DNA of 13,835 bases from Elusimicrobia bacterium UBA4817 (GCA_002402375.1 DHFT01000057.1:1-13835); one strand, 5' to 3'; shown: positions 1 to 7,434, counted from the stretch's first letter. The notes: generated from the letters alone by a model not told the origin. A program made the numbers and translations.

Positions 1-8
1 AACTAACA

Positions 9-135
9 CCAGTTAATATACAAGTCACGGAGAACACAGAGAAAGAATTTAAAGAATTTATTTTCGCCGGTATTTTCTCTGTGAACCTCTTGGTTTTCTC
101 TGTGACTCTGCGGTTAAATGACTTTTTCAATGGTC
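9..135. repeat. Dispersed CACAGAG-type repeat element, left copy
   Basis: This gene-free stretch contains several CTCTGTG / CACAGAG units (around 35-41, 77-83 and 98-104). Its outer 24 bases (9-32) are the exact reverse complement of the last 24 bases of the window (13812-13835). Its inner end, TTTTTCAATGGTC at 123-135, is the exact reverse complement of 13729-13741. The interior aligns recognisably in between, so this is one copy of an element of roughly 110-125 bp whose second copy lies inverted at the other end. Similar CTCTGTG-rich intergenic repeats are, from memory, common in environmental bacterial genomes. No function is known to me. Confidence 0.75.
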
Positions 136-142
136 TTATAAT
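114..142 (+). promoter_or_regulatory. Weak candidate promoter ahead of the first gene
   Basis: A perfect -10 hexamer TATAAT lies at 137-142. Seventeen bases upstream is only a poor -35 match (TTAAAT, 114-119). It would start a transcript about 150 bases before the first gene, running through two hairpins (144-180 and 205-264). The -35 half lies in repeat DNA, so this may be chance. Confidence 0.3.
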
Positions 143-143
143 G

Positions 144-180
144 AAACCGTTGACGCTTCGCTAAAAGTCATCAACGGTTT
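144..180 (+). other. 10-bp hairpin
   Basis: The arms AAACCGTTGA (144-153) and TCAACGGTTT (171-180) are perfectly complementary around a 17-base loop. Only a four-T run (178-181) follows, so it is a weak terminator candidate. It may instead be part of the repeat-rich spacer or a leader structure. Confidence 0.5.
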
Positions 181-204
181 TGATGACAGCGATTTATAAA
201 GAAC

Positions 205-264
205 GATTACAGCGATTACCGCCGATGCCTTATCTCCGTAATCGGTGTTTTTATCGCTGTAATC
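205..264. repeat. Long palindromic intergenic element (GATTACAGCGAT)
   Basis: The perfect 12-base arms GATTACAGCGAT (205-216) and ATCGCTGTAATC (253-264) enclose an inner stem, CCGAT (222-226) with ATCGG (241-245). GATTACAGCGATTAC also contains a short direct repetition of CGATTAC, typical of degenerate small repeats. It lies 35 bases upstream of the first start codon, so it would be in that gene's leader if transcribed. No T-run follows, so it does not look like a terminator. Confidence 0.6.
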
Positions 265-298
265 AGTGCGACGAAGTTGCTTATTTTAGAGGTGATTT

Positions 299-1663
299 AT
301 GCTGAAATTCAACAAAAAAACGAGAACACTGGAACAGGACGAGTACAAGTATGAACTGCAGGATGTGAAAGAGCCGAATTTATACAGGGACATTTTTTCC
401 TACGGCGAGGTGCCGAAAATTTCATTCAACTGGCGTGTGATGCCTATGACTCCCGCCGAAGAAATCTGGATAACGGACACGACATTCCGCGACGGTCAGC
501 AATCCCGCCCGCCTTACACGGTAAAACAGATTGTTGACATTTATAAAATGCTTCATCGTCTTTCCGGCCCCAACGGTGTTATCAGGCAGTCGGAGTTTTT
601 TTTATATTCCGACAAGGACAAGGAAGCGGTAAAAAAATGTCTTGAACTCGGCTACAAATATCCGGAAATTACCGGCTGGATAAGAGCGCACAAAGAGGAT
701 TTCAAACTTGTAAAAGAGATGGGACTTAAAGAGACGGGTATTTTGACATCCGTTTCCGACTACCATATTTTTCTCAAACTGAAAAAAACCAGAAAGCAAG
801 TTTTGGATATGTATCTGGATATTGTCCGTTCTGCACTTAACGAAAATATAATTCCCCGGTGTCACTTTGAGGATATAACCCGCGCAGATTTTTACGGATT
901 TGTGATTCCATTTGCGCAGGAACTGATGAAACTTTCAAGGGAAGCAAAAATGCCGATAAAAATCCGCGCCTGTGATACTCTCGGTTATGGGGTTACATAT
1001 CCCGGTGTTTCAATGCCCCGCTCGGTCAACGGTATAATGTACGGGCTTACAAAATTTGCCGGAGTGCCTTCGGAGTGGCTGGAATGGCACGGTCATAATG
1101 ATTTTCATCGCGCTTTAACAAATGCTATCGGTTCATGGCTTTACGGATGCTCTGCAGCAAACGGTTCGCTTCTGGGAATTGGGGAGAGAACCGGCAATAC
1201 TCCGACGGAGGCGCTGGTTATTGAATATATCGCTTTCAGGGGCGATGCCAACGGAATGGACACGACCGTTATCAGCGAAATTGCGGATTATTTTGAAAAA
1301 GAGATGGGCTATCAGATTCCTCCGACCCAGCCGTATGTCGGGAAAAATTTTAATGTTACCCGAGCGGGAATTCATGCGGACGGTCTCTTGAAAGACGAGG
1401 AAATTTATAATATCTTTGACACGAATAAACTTTTGAATAAACCGGTTTCCGTCGGAATTACGGATAAATCCGGCGTGGCGGGAATTGTCTACTGGATAAA
1501 TCATCACATAAAAGTTAAGGTTGATAAAAATCATCCGGGGGTTGTAAAAATCAAGGAATGGATTGATACGCAATACGAAGCCGAAAGAACAATCGGAATT
1601 TCCGACGAAGAGATGCACGAACTGGTAAAAAAATATCTGCCGGATATTTTTGAAAAAAAATGA
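299..1663 (+). CDS. DRE-TIM metallolyase, 2-isopropylmalate synthase / Re-citrate synthase-like
   Basis: The 454-residue enzyme belongs to the Claisen-condensing HMGL-like family, which joins acetyl-CoA to a 2-oxoacid. Visible motifs are the signature DTTFRDGQQ (residues 60-68, catalytic Arg64 and metal-binding Asp65), HFEDITRAD (189-197), CDTLGYG (225-231), the metal-binding HGHND (264-268), GIGERTGN (293-300) and NVTRAGIHADG (351-361). It has no C-terminal LeuA regulatory domain and is shorter than a typical LeuA. It carries an N-terminal stretch, ELQDVKEPNLYRDIFSY (19-35), that I associate with the Re-citrate synthase type group known from Clostridium kluyveri. Databases often label such proteins isopropylmalate or homocitrate synthase. 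The family is certain; the substrate (oxaloacetate versus another oxoacid) is inferred. AGAGGTGA (about 289-296) is a good ribosome site. Its stop overlaps the proS start as ATGA, implying co-translation. Confidence 0.85.
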   Translation: MLKFNKKTRTLEQDEYKYELQDVKEPNLYRDIFSYGEVPKISFNWRVMPMTPAEEIWITDTTFRDGQQSRPPYTVKQIVDIYKMLHRLSGPNGVIRQSEFFLYSDKDKEAVKKCLELGYKYPEITGWIRAHKEDFKLVKEMGLKETGILTSVSDYHIFLKLKKTRKQVLDMYLDIVRSALNENIIPRCHFEDITRADFYGFVIPFAQELMKLSREAKMPIKIRACDTLGYGVTYPGVSMPRSVNGIMYGLTKFAGVPSEWLEWHGHNDFHRALTNAIGSWLYGCSAANGSLLGIGERTGNTPTEALVIEYIAFRGDANGMDTTVISEIADYFEKEMGYQIPPTQPYVGKNFNVTRAGIHADGLLKDEEIYNIFDTNKLLNKPVSVGITDKSGVAGIVYWINHHIKVKVDKNHPGVVKIKEWIDTQYEAERTIGISDEEMHELVKKYLPDIFEKK

Positions 1664-3360
1664 GATACTCAAAAGCATTTATACCGACTCTTAAAGAAAC
1701 GCCGTCTGATGCGGATACAATTTCCCTGAAACTGATGTTGAGAGCAGGTCTCATCAGAAAATTGTCGGCGGGCATTTATGAATGGCTTCCTCTGGGACTT
1801 AAAGTACTGAAAAATGTTGAGCGGATAATTCGCGAAGAAATGGACAAAATCGGCGGGCAGGAACTTTTGCTTCCGGCAATTCTTCCAAAAGAGTTGTGGG
1901 AGGAAACCGGCAGATGGAATATTTACGGTAAAGAACTATGCCGTATAAAAGACCGCGCCGGCCGTGAATTTTGTCTGGGTCCCACGCATGAGGAAATCAT
2001 AACGGATATTGTAAGACGTGATGTTCGCTCATACAAACAACTTCCTTTAATGCTTTACCAGTTTCAGACGAAGTTCAGGGATGAAATCCGTCCCCGTTTC
2101 GGCGTGATGCGTGCAAAAGAGTTTCTTATGAAAGACGCATATTCCTTTCACGCGACGGAAGAAGACGCTGAAAATTATTACAAAATTGTCTACGGTGCAT
2201 ACTCAAAAATTTGTGAAAGGTGCGGATTTAAGTTTCGCGCTGTTGAGGCGACGACAGGTGCAATAGGCGGTTCTTTCTCGGATGAGTTTATGGTTATAGC
2301 GGATACCGGCGAGGAAGAGATTGTCTCCTGCGAATGCGGCTATGGTGCGAATGTTGAAAAAGCGGAATGTTTAAAGCAGGAAGTCGGAAGTCGGAAGTCG
2401 GAAGTGGAAAAACCATTAGAAGAAATTCATACGCCGGATATGAAGACGGTGAAAGATGTCGGAAAATTTCTTAATGAAAAACCGGAAAAATTCATCAAAA
2501 CGCTTATCTATCTTGCTGATGAAAAAACCGTTATGGTGCTTGTGCGAGGTGATTGCGAGATAAACGAAGCAAAATTAAAAGGTTTTCTAAAATGTAATGA
2601 ACTTGTTCTTGCAGATGCTCAGACCGTTGAAAAAATATCAGGCGCGCCCGTAGGTTTTGCCGGTCCTATCCGTCTACCGTCTACCGTCTACCGTCTACCG
2701 ATTTTTGCCGACTATTCAGTAGAAAATATCATAAACGGCATTTCAGGTGCAAATAAAAAAGATTATCATCTGAAAAACATAAATATCGGAAGGGATTACA
2801 AACCGACAGAAATTGCTGATTTAAGAAAAATAAAAAAAGGCGCTCTTTGTCCGAGATGTAAAAAACATGAATTAAAATTTTCACGCGGCATAGAGGTGGG
2901 GCATACTTTCAAACTCGGAACGAAATATTCGCAGGCGATGAATGCAACTTTTTTAGACGAAAAAGGTCAAAAAATTTTTTTTATAATGGGTTGTTACGGA
3001 ATAGGCGTTTCCCGGATTGTCGCCGCAGCGATTGAACAATCGCACGATGAAAGCGGGATTATCTGGAACGAGTCGCTCGCACCTTACAAAGCAATAATAA
3101 TTCCCATTTCTTACGAAGGTAAAATCAAAGATGCCTGTGATAGAATATACGAAAAACTTTCCCAAAAATATGATGTTTTGCTGGATGACAGAGACGAAAG
3201 AGCAGGTGTCAAATTCAAAGATGCGGATTTGCTGGGCATTCCGGTTCGCATAACCGTCTCTGAAAAAACATTGAAAGAAAATAAAGCGGAAATAAAAGAA
3301 CGCAGCAAAAATTCGGTAAATCTTTTTGATATAGAAAAAGTTCTTGACATAGTAATTTAA
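1660..3360 (+). CDS. proS: Prolyl-tRNA synthetase, bacterial type with editing domain
   Basis: The 566-residue class II synthetase charges tRNA-Pro; the length fits bacterial ProRS. It shows GPTHEE (107-112), the motif 2 region RPRFGVMRAKEF (144-155), GGSFSDEF (203-210) and motif 3 GCYGIGVSR (444-452), followed by the anticodon-binding domain. An inserted editing domain (about 225-400), which removes mischarged Ala, contains KFIKTLIY with a lysine at 280 in the position expected for the editing Lys, and GAPVGFAGP. Two heptamer tandem repeats lie in frame inside this domain, encoding EVGSRKSEV (241-249) and RLPSTVYRLP (338-347). The second sits where other ProRS have a short strand, yet flanking motifs and reading frame are intact, so the enzyme is probably functional. 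The ATG overlaps the previous stop (ATGA). The 3' end contains the next operon's promoter. Confidence 0.97.
   Translation: MRYSKAFIPTLKETPSDADTISLKLMLRAGLIRKLSAGIYEWLPLGLKVLKNVERIIREEMDKIGGQELLLPAILPKELWEETGRWNIYGKELCRIKDRAGREFCLGPTHEEIITDIVRRDVRSYKQLPLMLYQFQTKFRDEIRPRFGVMRAKEFLMKDAYSFHATEEDAENYYKIVYGAYSKICERCGFKFRAVEATTGAIGGSFSDEFMVIADTGEEEIVSCECGYGANVEKAECLKQEVGSRKSEVEKPLEEIHTPDMKTVKDVGKFLNEKPEKFIKTLIYLADEKTVMVLVRGDCEINEAKLKGFLKCNELVLADAQTVEKISGAPVGFAGPIRLPSTVYRLPIFADYSVENIINGISGANKKDYHLKNINIGRDYKPTEIADLRKIKKGALCPRCKKHELKFSRGIEVGHTFKLGTKYSQAMNATFLDEKGQKIFFIMGCYGIGVSRIVAAAIEQSHDESGIIWNESLAPYKAIIIPISYEGKIKDACDRIYEKLSQKYDVLLDDRDERAGVKFKDADLLGIPVRITVSEKTLKENKAEIKERSKNSVNLFDIEKVLDIVI
2379..2406. 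repeat. Heptamer tandem repeat GGAAGTC x4 inside proS
   Basis: Four consecutive heptamers GGAAGTC (the last one GGAAGTG) occupy 28 bases in the editing-domain part of proS. A 7-base unit changes frame each copy, so three units restore frame; the gene reads through as EVGSRKSEV. This looks like the short tandemly repeated repetitive (STRR) type of intergenic heptamer repeat, here inside a gene. Confidence 0.85.
2670..2700. repeat. Heptamer tandem repeat CCGTCTA x4 inside proS
   Basis: Four perfect CCGTCTA heptamers plus CCG form a 31-base tandem array encoding RLPSTVYRLP, about 270 bases after the GGAAGTC array. The unit is a different heptamer but the same type of repeat. It lies between the conserved segments GAPVGFAGP and FADYSVENI of the editing domain. 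Confidence 0.85.
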
Positions 3361-3372
3361 GTTTTGTATAAT
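3344..3372 (+). promoter_or_regulatory. Consensus sigma-70 promoter for rimP-nusA-infB
   Basis: A perfect TTGACA (3344-3349) and a perfect TATAAT (3367-3372) are separated by the optimal 17 bases. The -35 lies inside the last codons of proS and the -10 just after its stop. Transcription would begin near 3379, about 60 bases before rimP, immediately ahead of the leader hairpin. Confidence 0.85.
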
Positions 3373-3382
3373 AATTTTTGAC

Positions 3383-3415
3383 AAGAGTGGCTAAAACCAC
3401 TCTTTCTTTTTGGGA
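3383..3415 (+). promoter_or_regulatory. rimP leader hairpin, terminator-like
   Basis: The perfect stem AAGAGTGG (3383-3390) / CCACTCTT (3397-3404) has a six-base loop and runs into a T-rich tract ending near 3411. It sits right after the predicted transcription start, 36 bases upstream of rimP. Hairpins of the form AGAGTGG...CCACTCT followed by T's occur ahead of rimP in many bacteria and have been described as the rimP leader. The placement suggests attenuation or processing of the operon transcript. A second small stem, CCGCG (3420-3424) / CGCGG (3432-3436), lies next to the start codon and could mask initiation. Confidence 0.7.
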
Positions 3416-3440
3416 AAGACCGCGGAACTGACGCGGAAAT

Positions 3441-3890
3441 ATGAAAGAAAAAATTCTTGAAATAATAAAGGGTGATATTGAAAAAGAGGGTTTTGAAATT
3501 GTTGATATCAAGACCTTCAAGACACACGGTAAGACCAATATCCGCGTGTTTATTGACAAACCGGGCGGAGTTACTCTTGCCGATTGTGAAAAAACCAGCG
3601 GAATTATTGAATTTTTATTAGACGGCAGCGATTTAAATATTTCCAATTATGATTTAGAAATTTCATCGCCCGGGCTTGACAGACCTCTGGTGAATGAATT
3701 GGATTTCGCAAAAAATACAGGAAAAACCGTTATGCTCAATCTGTCCGAACCGCTCGGCGATATAAAAAGTTACATAGAAGGTGAAATTATTTCGGTGAGA
3801 AATAACATCATTGATTTGGAAACCAAAAACGGCAGAAAATTTATACCGATAGAAAAAATATCAAAAGCAAAAATTAAAATTGAAATATAA
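3441..3890 (+). CDS. rimP: Ribosome maturation factor RimP
   Basis: The 149 residues match the usual RimP size of about 150. RimP binds the 30S precursor and assists small-subunit assembly. It has the two-domain layout: an N-terminal alpha/beta domain (about 1-80) with FEIVDIKTF, IRVFIDKPGGVTLADCEKTSG and the conserved YDLEISSPGLDRPL (68-81), then an SH3-like beta domain (about 85-149) with KTVMLNL and IEGEIISVRNNIIDLE. The order rimP-nusA is conserved across bacteria and confirms the call. It is the first gene after a consensus promoter and leader hairpin. The Shine-Dalgarno is weak (GCGGAAA) and partly in a stem, so expression may be controlled at initiation. Confidence 0.95.
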   Translation: MKEKILEIIKGDIEKEGFEIVDIKTFKTHGKTNIRVFIDKPGGVTLADCEKTSGIIEFLLDGSDLNISNYDLEISSPGLDRPLVNELDFAKNTGKTVMLNLSEPLGDIKSYIEGEIISVRNNIIDLETKNGRKFIPIEKISKAKIKIEI

Positions 3891-3896
3891 AAGGAG
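3891..3896 (+). promoter_or_regulatory. Stranded Shine-Dalgarno AAGGAG, 88 nt before nusA
   Basis: AAGGAG follows the rimP stop directly, but the nusA ATG is 88 bases further on, behind two tandem-repeat blocks. Nearby GTG triplets (3899, 3907, 3911, 3915, 3923) either lie in other frames or run into a stop at once. The sequence next to the nusA ATG (ACTGAATTTATT) has no ribosome site. The simplest reading is that repeats have separated an original Shine-Dalgarno from its start codon. Confidence 0.6.
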
Positions 3897-3898
3897 CG

Positions 3899-3930
3899 GT
3901 GAGTAAGTGAGTGAGTGAGTAAGTGAGTAA
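3899..3930. repeat. Tetranucleotide tandem repeat GTRA x8
   Basis: Eight consecutive units read GTGA GTAA GTGA GTGA GTGA GTAA GTGA GTAA. The block lies between the AAGGAG site and the nusA start. It carries stop codons, so translating ribosomes are not expected to pass through it. Confidence 0.85.
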
Positions 3931-3949
3931 GGATTTTGACTTTCCTTCT

Positions 3950-3975
3950 AACTGCTGACTGCTAACTGCTAACTG
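3950..3975. repeat. Heptamer tandem repeat RACTGCT
   Basis: Three heptamers (AACTGCT, GACTGCT, AACTGCT) plus a partial AACTG end nine bases before the nusA ATG. This is the same 7-base periodicity as the two arrays inside proS with another unit, and resembles STRR repeats known best from cyanobacteria. Confidence 0.8.
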
Positions 3976-3983
3976 AATTTATT

Positions 3984-5285
3984 ATGGCTGAACAAACTAT
4001 TGAACTTTTACCGGTACTTGAACAGATTGAGAGGGAAAAGGGCATAAAGAAAGATGATTTATTGAAAACTATTGAGATTGCGCTTGTGTCGGCGTTCAGA
4101 AAACACGAGGGAAATAAAAACCTTAATTTAGAGGTGCATCTGGACGAAAATACGGGCAAAATCAAAGCGTATCATGTAAAAAAAGTTGTAGAAAAACCTA
4201 CCGATACTGCAATGGAAATCTCACTTGAAGATGCGCTCAAATTAAAACCTAAAGCGATACTTGGTATGGATTTGAAATTTGAGATTGCAGTAAACGAGTT
4301 CGGACGCATCGCGGCCCAGACGGCAAAACAGGTTATAATACAAAAAATAAGGGAGATTGAAAAAGATAATCTTTTCGCCGAATATACCTCAAAAATCGGT
4401 CAGGTATTAAACGGGATGGTCTATAAATTCGTCGGAAAAAATGTAATCGTTGATATAGGAAAAGGCGAGGCGATACTGCCCGTGCGAGAACAATGTCCGA
4501 GAGAAAGATTTAACATCGGCGACCGTCTGAAAGTATATGTTCTTAAAGTTGAAAAGACGCCGCGGGGTCCGCAAATGGTGGTTTCCCGACTTCACCCCGA
4601 GTTGATAAAAAATCTTTTCCGTCTGGAAGTCCCCGAGGTTTACGACAACACCGTTGAAATCAAAGATATTGTCCGAGAGCCGCAGTCAAGAATAAAAGTA
4701 GCCGTTTTATCGCACAACATAAAGGTTGACGCAATCGGTTCCTGCGTCGGAGTGAAAGGCATAAGAATAAAGTCAATCATTCAGGAATTGCACGGTGCGA
4801 GAATTGATATGGTTGCTTATTCAAACGACCCTGTGCAGTATATTACAAGCGCATTAAGTCCAGCGAAAGTGCTTGCCGTTGAAATTAACGAAACGGAAAA
4901 AAAGGCGGCCGTACTTGTTGCCGACGACCAGTTGTCATTGGCAATCGGAAAAGAGGGACAGAATGTCCGTCTCGCCGTAAAATTGACCGGCTGGCATATT
5001 GACATAAAATCCGAATCGGCAAAGAGGGCGGCGACGGAGGCACAGAAAGAACAGAAAATGGATGATTTCACCGGACTTGACGGTGTCGGAGAAAAAACTG
5101 CGGAGATATTAGTTAAAGCTGGCTTTAAGACGGTAGATTCTCTTGCAAACGCCACCGTTGAATCGCTTACCGCTTTGCAGGGAATAGGCGAAAAAACGGC
5201 ACAAAAAATTATAGATTCCGCTAAAAAGCACGGAACAGACACGGAAAGTTCGGAGGTAAAAGATGACGCCGAAAAAAAAGAATAA
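3984..5285 (+). CDS. nusA: Transcription termination/antitermination factor NusA
   Basis: NusA binds RNA polymerase and nascent RNA to modulate pausing, termination and antitermination. The 433 residues comprise the N-terminal polymerase-binding domain (about 1-130, with EREKGIKKDDLLKTIEIAL), an S1 domain (about 138-205, with GMVYKFVGKNVIVDIGKGEA), KH1 (DAIGSCVGVKG, about 249-259, where many homologues have DPVGACVG.RG), KH2 (LAIGKEGQNVRLAVKLTGW, about 318-336) and a C-terminal helix-hairpin-helix repeat region (TGLDGVGEKTAEIL and LQGIGEKTAQKI, about 360-412). ATG is chosen because the protein start matches the family and an in-frame stop lies just upstream (TAA 3963-3965). No Shine-Dalgarno is adjacent. 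The end overlaps infB by 23 bases, with no ylxR or L7Ae-like gene between as many bacteria have. Confidence 0.96.
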   Translation: MAEQTIELLPVLEQIEREKGIKKDDLLKTIEIALVSAFRKHEGNKNLNLEVHLDENTGKIKAYHVKKVVEKPTDTAMEISLEDALKLKPKAILGMDLKFEIAVNEFGRIAAQTAKQVIIQKIREIEKDNLFAEYTSKIGQVLNGMVYKFVGKNVIVDIGKGEAILPVREQCPRERFNIGDRLKVYVLKVEKTPRGPQMVVSRLHPELIKNLFRLEVPEVYDNTVEIKDIVREPQSRIKVAVLSHNIKVDAIGSCVGVKGIRIKSIIQELHGARIDMVAYSNDPVQYITSALSPAKVLAVEINETEKKAAVLVADDQLSLAIGKEGQNVRLAVKLTGWHIDIKSESAKRAATEAQKEQKMDDFTGLDGVGEKTAEILVKAGFKTVDSLANATVESLTALQGIGEKTAQKIIDSAKKHGTDTESSEVKDDAEKKE

Positions 5286-7434
5286 TAAAGTTAAAACAGT
5301 CAAATCTGAAAAACCTAAAAAACCAATTAGCAAAGTGTCCTCCGTCAAAACAACGAAAGAAAAAGTTAAACCCGTCGGAGTGAAAATTAAAAAACCGAAA
5401 ACGAAAAAAATGCCAAAGGTTGTAAAAGCAGTTTCTGTTACCGTTGAAGAAAAACAAGCTGAAATACCATCGGTGAAACCGGAAATAAAAAAAGAACCCC
5501 GGCCGGTTAAAAAGATTACCCCCAAGGGACTTCCTTCGGTCGCAAAACCTGTTACTCCGACTGTTCCGGTAAAACCGCAGGAAAAAGTTGTTCCGTCAAA
5601 ACCTGAAATTAAACCGGAACCATTGCCGCCTGCGAAAGTTATACCATCTGTCATTGTAAAGCCCGTTCCTCCGAAACCCGTCGTTCCCCTTCCCAAAATA
5701 AAAATTGACGAATCAATTACCGTATCCGACCTTGCCTCAAAAATGAATATCAAACCTGCCGAACTTATAAAAAAAATGATGATGTCCGGAATTCTTCTGA
5801 CGATAAACCAGAGGATTGCGACCGATGTTGCGTCAATTGTTGCCGGTGAATTCGGTTATGATGTTGAGGTCGTTCCGCTTTACGGTGCTGTTGAGACGGA
5901 AGTTGAAGAGGATAAATCAAGCATGATTCATCGTGCTCCGATTGTCACTATTATGGGACATGTTGACCACGGAAAAACATCGCTTATGGATGCCATACGA
6001 TTGTCCAATGTGGTGGCGTCGGAAGCTGGCGGAATTACTCAGCACATAGGCGCATACAAAGTAAAAACCCCCGGCGGCGAAATAGTTTTTCTTGACACGC
6101 CGGGTCACGAAGCGTTTACGGCGATGCGTGCCCGCGGCGCTCAGGTGACGGATATAGTTGTGCTTGTAGTTGCCGCCGACGACGGAGTTATGCCGCAAAC
6201 GATTGAGGCGATTGACCATGCCCGCGCGGCGAATGTTCCCATAATAGTTGCCGTCAATAAAATTGATATGCCTGCCGCTAATGTCCAAAAAGTAAAACAG
6301 GAACTTTCAAACCAGAACCTGCAGCCGGAGGACTGGGGCGGAAAGACAATAACCGTAGAGGTCTCGGCAAAAAAACGAATCGGCATTGAAAAACTTTTGG
6401 AGTTGATTTTATTACAGGCGGAAATAATGGAGTTAAAAGCAAATCCCAAACGCGATGCTGTGGGTGTTATAGTTGAGGCAAAGATTTCGCCGAAACAGGG
6501 ACCGGTCGCAACGGTCCTGATAAAAACCGGAACTATAAAAGTCGGCGATTATTTTGTCGCAGGCAGCGCTTACGGAAAAGTCCGGGCATTGCACAACGAC
6601 AAAGGCAAACGGCTTTTTGAGGCGGGTCCTTCAACACCGGTTGAGATAATGGGTTTCCAGTTTGCTCCGCAATCCGGGGATAAATTTTTTGTCGTTCACG
6701 ATGAAAAAGCAGCGCGAAACATTAGCGAGATAAGGCAGCAGTCAAGAAGAGACGAAAAACTTACCCGCCGGAAACATCTCACGCTTGAGGATTTTCACAA
6801 AAATTTTGTTGATGGCAAAGCGAAGGAACTGGCGTTGATTCTTAAAGCGGATGTCCGCGGCTCGGTTGAGGTGCTTCGGGATTCGCTTGAAAAACTTTCA
6901 ACATCAGATGTCACCTTAAGAATTATACACGCAGGTATCGGAGGGATAAATGATTCTGATGTGATTCTTGCCGCGGCATCCGATGCGGTCATCATCGGTT
7001 TTAACGTCCGGAGCGAAATTTCCGCTATTGCACTTGCCCAGAAAGAAGAAGTGGAAATAAAAACATACAGGATTATTTACGAAGTCATAAACGACGTAAA
7101 AGCCGCTATGGAAGGACTTCTGGAACCGGATAAAAAAGAGGTGTATGTCGGTCGGGCGAGAGTTCTCAAAACGTTTAAGGTCGCAAAAACGGGGACCATT
7201 GCTGGGTGTTTGGTTATAGACGGTAAAATCCTGAGAACCGGCGGTTCCCGTCTTTTAAGGGACAATGCAATTATTTACGAGGGCAAACTTTCATCGCTGA
7301 AAAGATTCAAAGATGACGTAAAAGAGGTTGAAAAAGGTTTTGAGTGCGGTGCGATGCTGGAGAATTTTGCCGATATAAAAGAAGGCGATGTGATAGAGTC
7401 GTTCGCAATTGAACTTGTAAAGAGGAAATTATGA
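5263..7434 (+). CDS. infB: Translation initiation factor IF-2
   Basis: IF-2 is the GTPase that brings initiator fMet-tRNA to the 30S subunit and drives subunit joining. The 723-residue protein begins with a Lys/Pro/Val-rich low-complexity region (about 1-148), then an IF2_N module (about 150-200, ITVSDLASKMNIKPAELIKKMM). The G domain follows: G1 GHVDHGKT (232-239), G3 DTPGHE (278-283), G4 NKID (332-335), G5 SAK (368-370). Domains II, III and IV follow, ending with the fMet-tRNA-binding barrel (KTGTIAGCLVIDGKILRTG). All GTPase motifs are intact. The start is fixed by GGAGG (5252-5256) seven bases before ATG, inside the end of nusA. The usual downstream rbfA is absent; the stop overlaps a flavodiiron gene instead. 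Confidence 0.97.
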   Translation: MTPKKKNNKVKTVKSEKPKKPISKVSSVKTTKEKVKPVGVKIKKPKTKKMPKVVKAVSVTVEEKQAEIPSVKPEIKKEPRPVKKITPKGLPSVAKPVTPTVPVKPQEKVVPSKPEIKPEPLPPAKVIPSVIVKPVPPKPVVPLPKIKIDESITVSDLASKMNIKPAELIKKMMMSGILLTINQRIATDVASIVAGEFGYDVEVVPLYGAVETEVEEDKSSMIHRAPIVTIMGHVDHGKTSLMDAIRLSNVVASEAGGITQHIGAYKVKTPGGEIVFLDTPGHEAFTAMRARGAQVTDIVVLVVAADDGVMPQTIEAIDHARAANVPIIVAVNKIDMPAANVQKVKQELSNQNLQPEDWGGKTITVEVSAKKRIGIEKLLELILLQAEIMELKANPKRDAVGVIVEAKISPKQGPVATVLIKTGTIKVGDYFVAGSAYGKVRALHNDKGKRLFEAGPSTPVEIMGFQFAPQSGDKFFVVHDEKAARNISEIRQQSRRDEKLTRRKHLTLEDFHKNFVDGKAKELALILKADVRGSVEVLRDSLEKLSTSDVTLRIIHAGIGGINDSDVILAAASDAVIIGFNVRSEISAIALAQKEEVEIKTYRIIYEVINDVKAAMEGLLEPDKKEVYVGRARVLKTFKVAKTGTIAGCLVIDGKILRTGGSRLLRDNAIIYEGKLSSLKRFKDDVKEVEKGFECGAMLENFADIKEGDVIESFAIELVKRKL

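Noticed and set aside
144..181. Hairpin as an intrinsic terminator for an upstream gene
   Set aside because: The loop is long and only four T's follow; no gene end is visible before it in the window.
1133..1678. 181-aa reading frame on the minus strand
   Set aside because: It lies antisense to well-conserved metallolyase sequence, is Phe/Asn/Arg-rich, and has no recognisable domain.
2379..3975. Heptamer and tetramer arrays as a CRISPR or minisatellite locus
   Set aside because: The units are 4-7 bases with no spacers and are scattered through and between genes; there are no cas genes.
5109..5753. 214-aa reading frame on the minus strand
   Set aside because: It is antisense to the end of nusA and the Lys/Pro-rich start of infB; its Gly/Phe/Thr-rich sequence mirrors that low complexity and it has no family resemblance.
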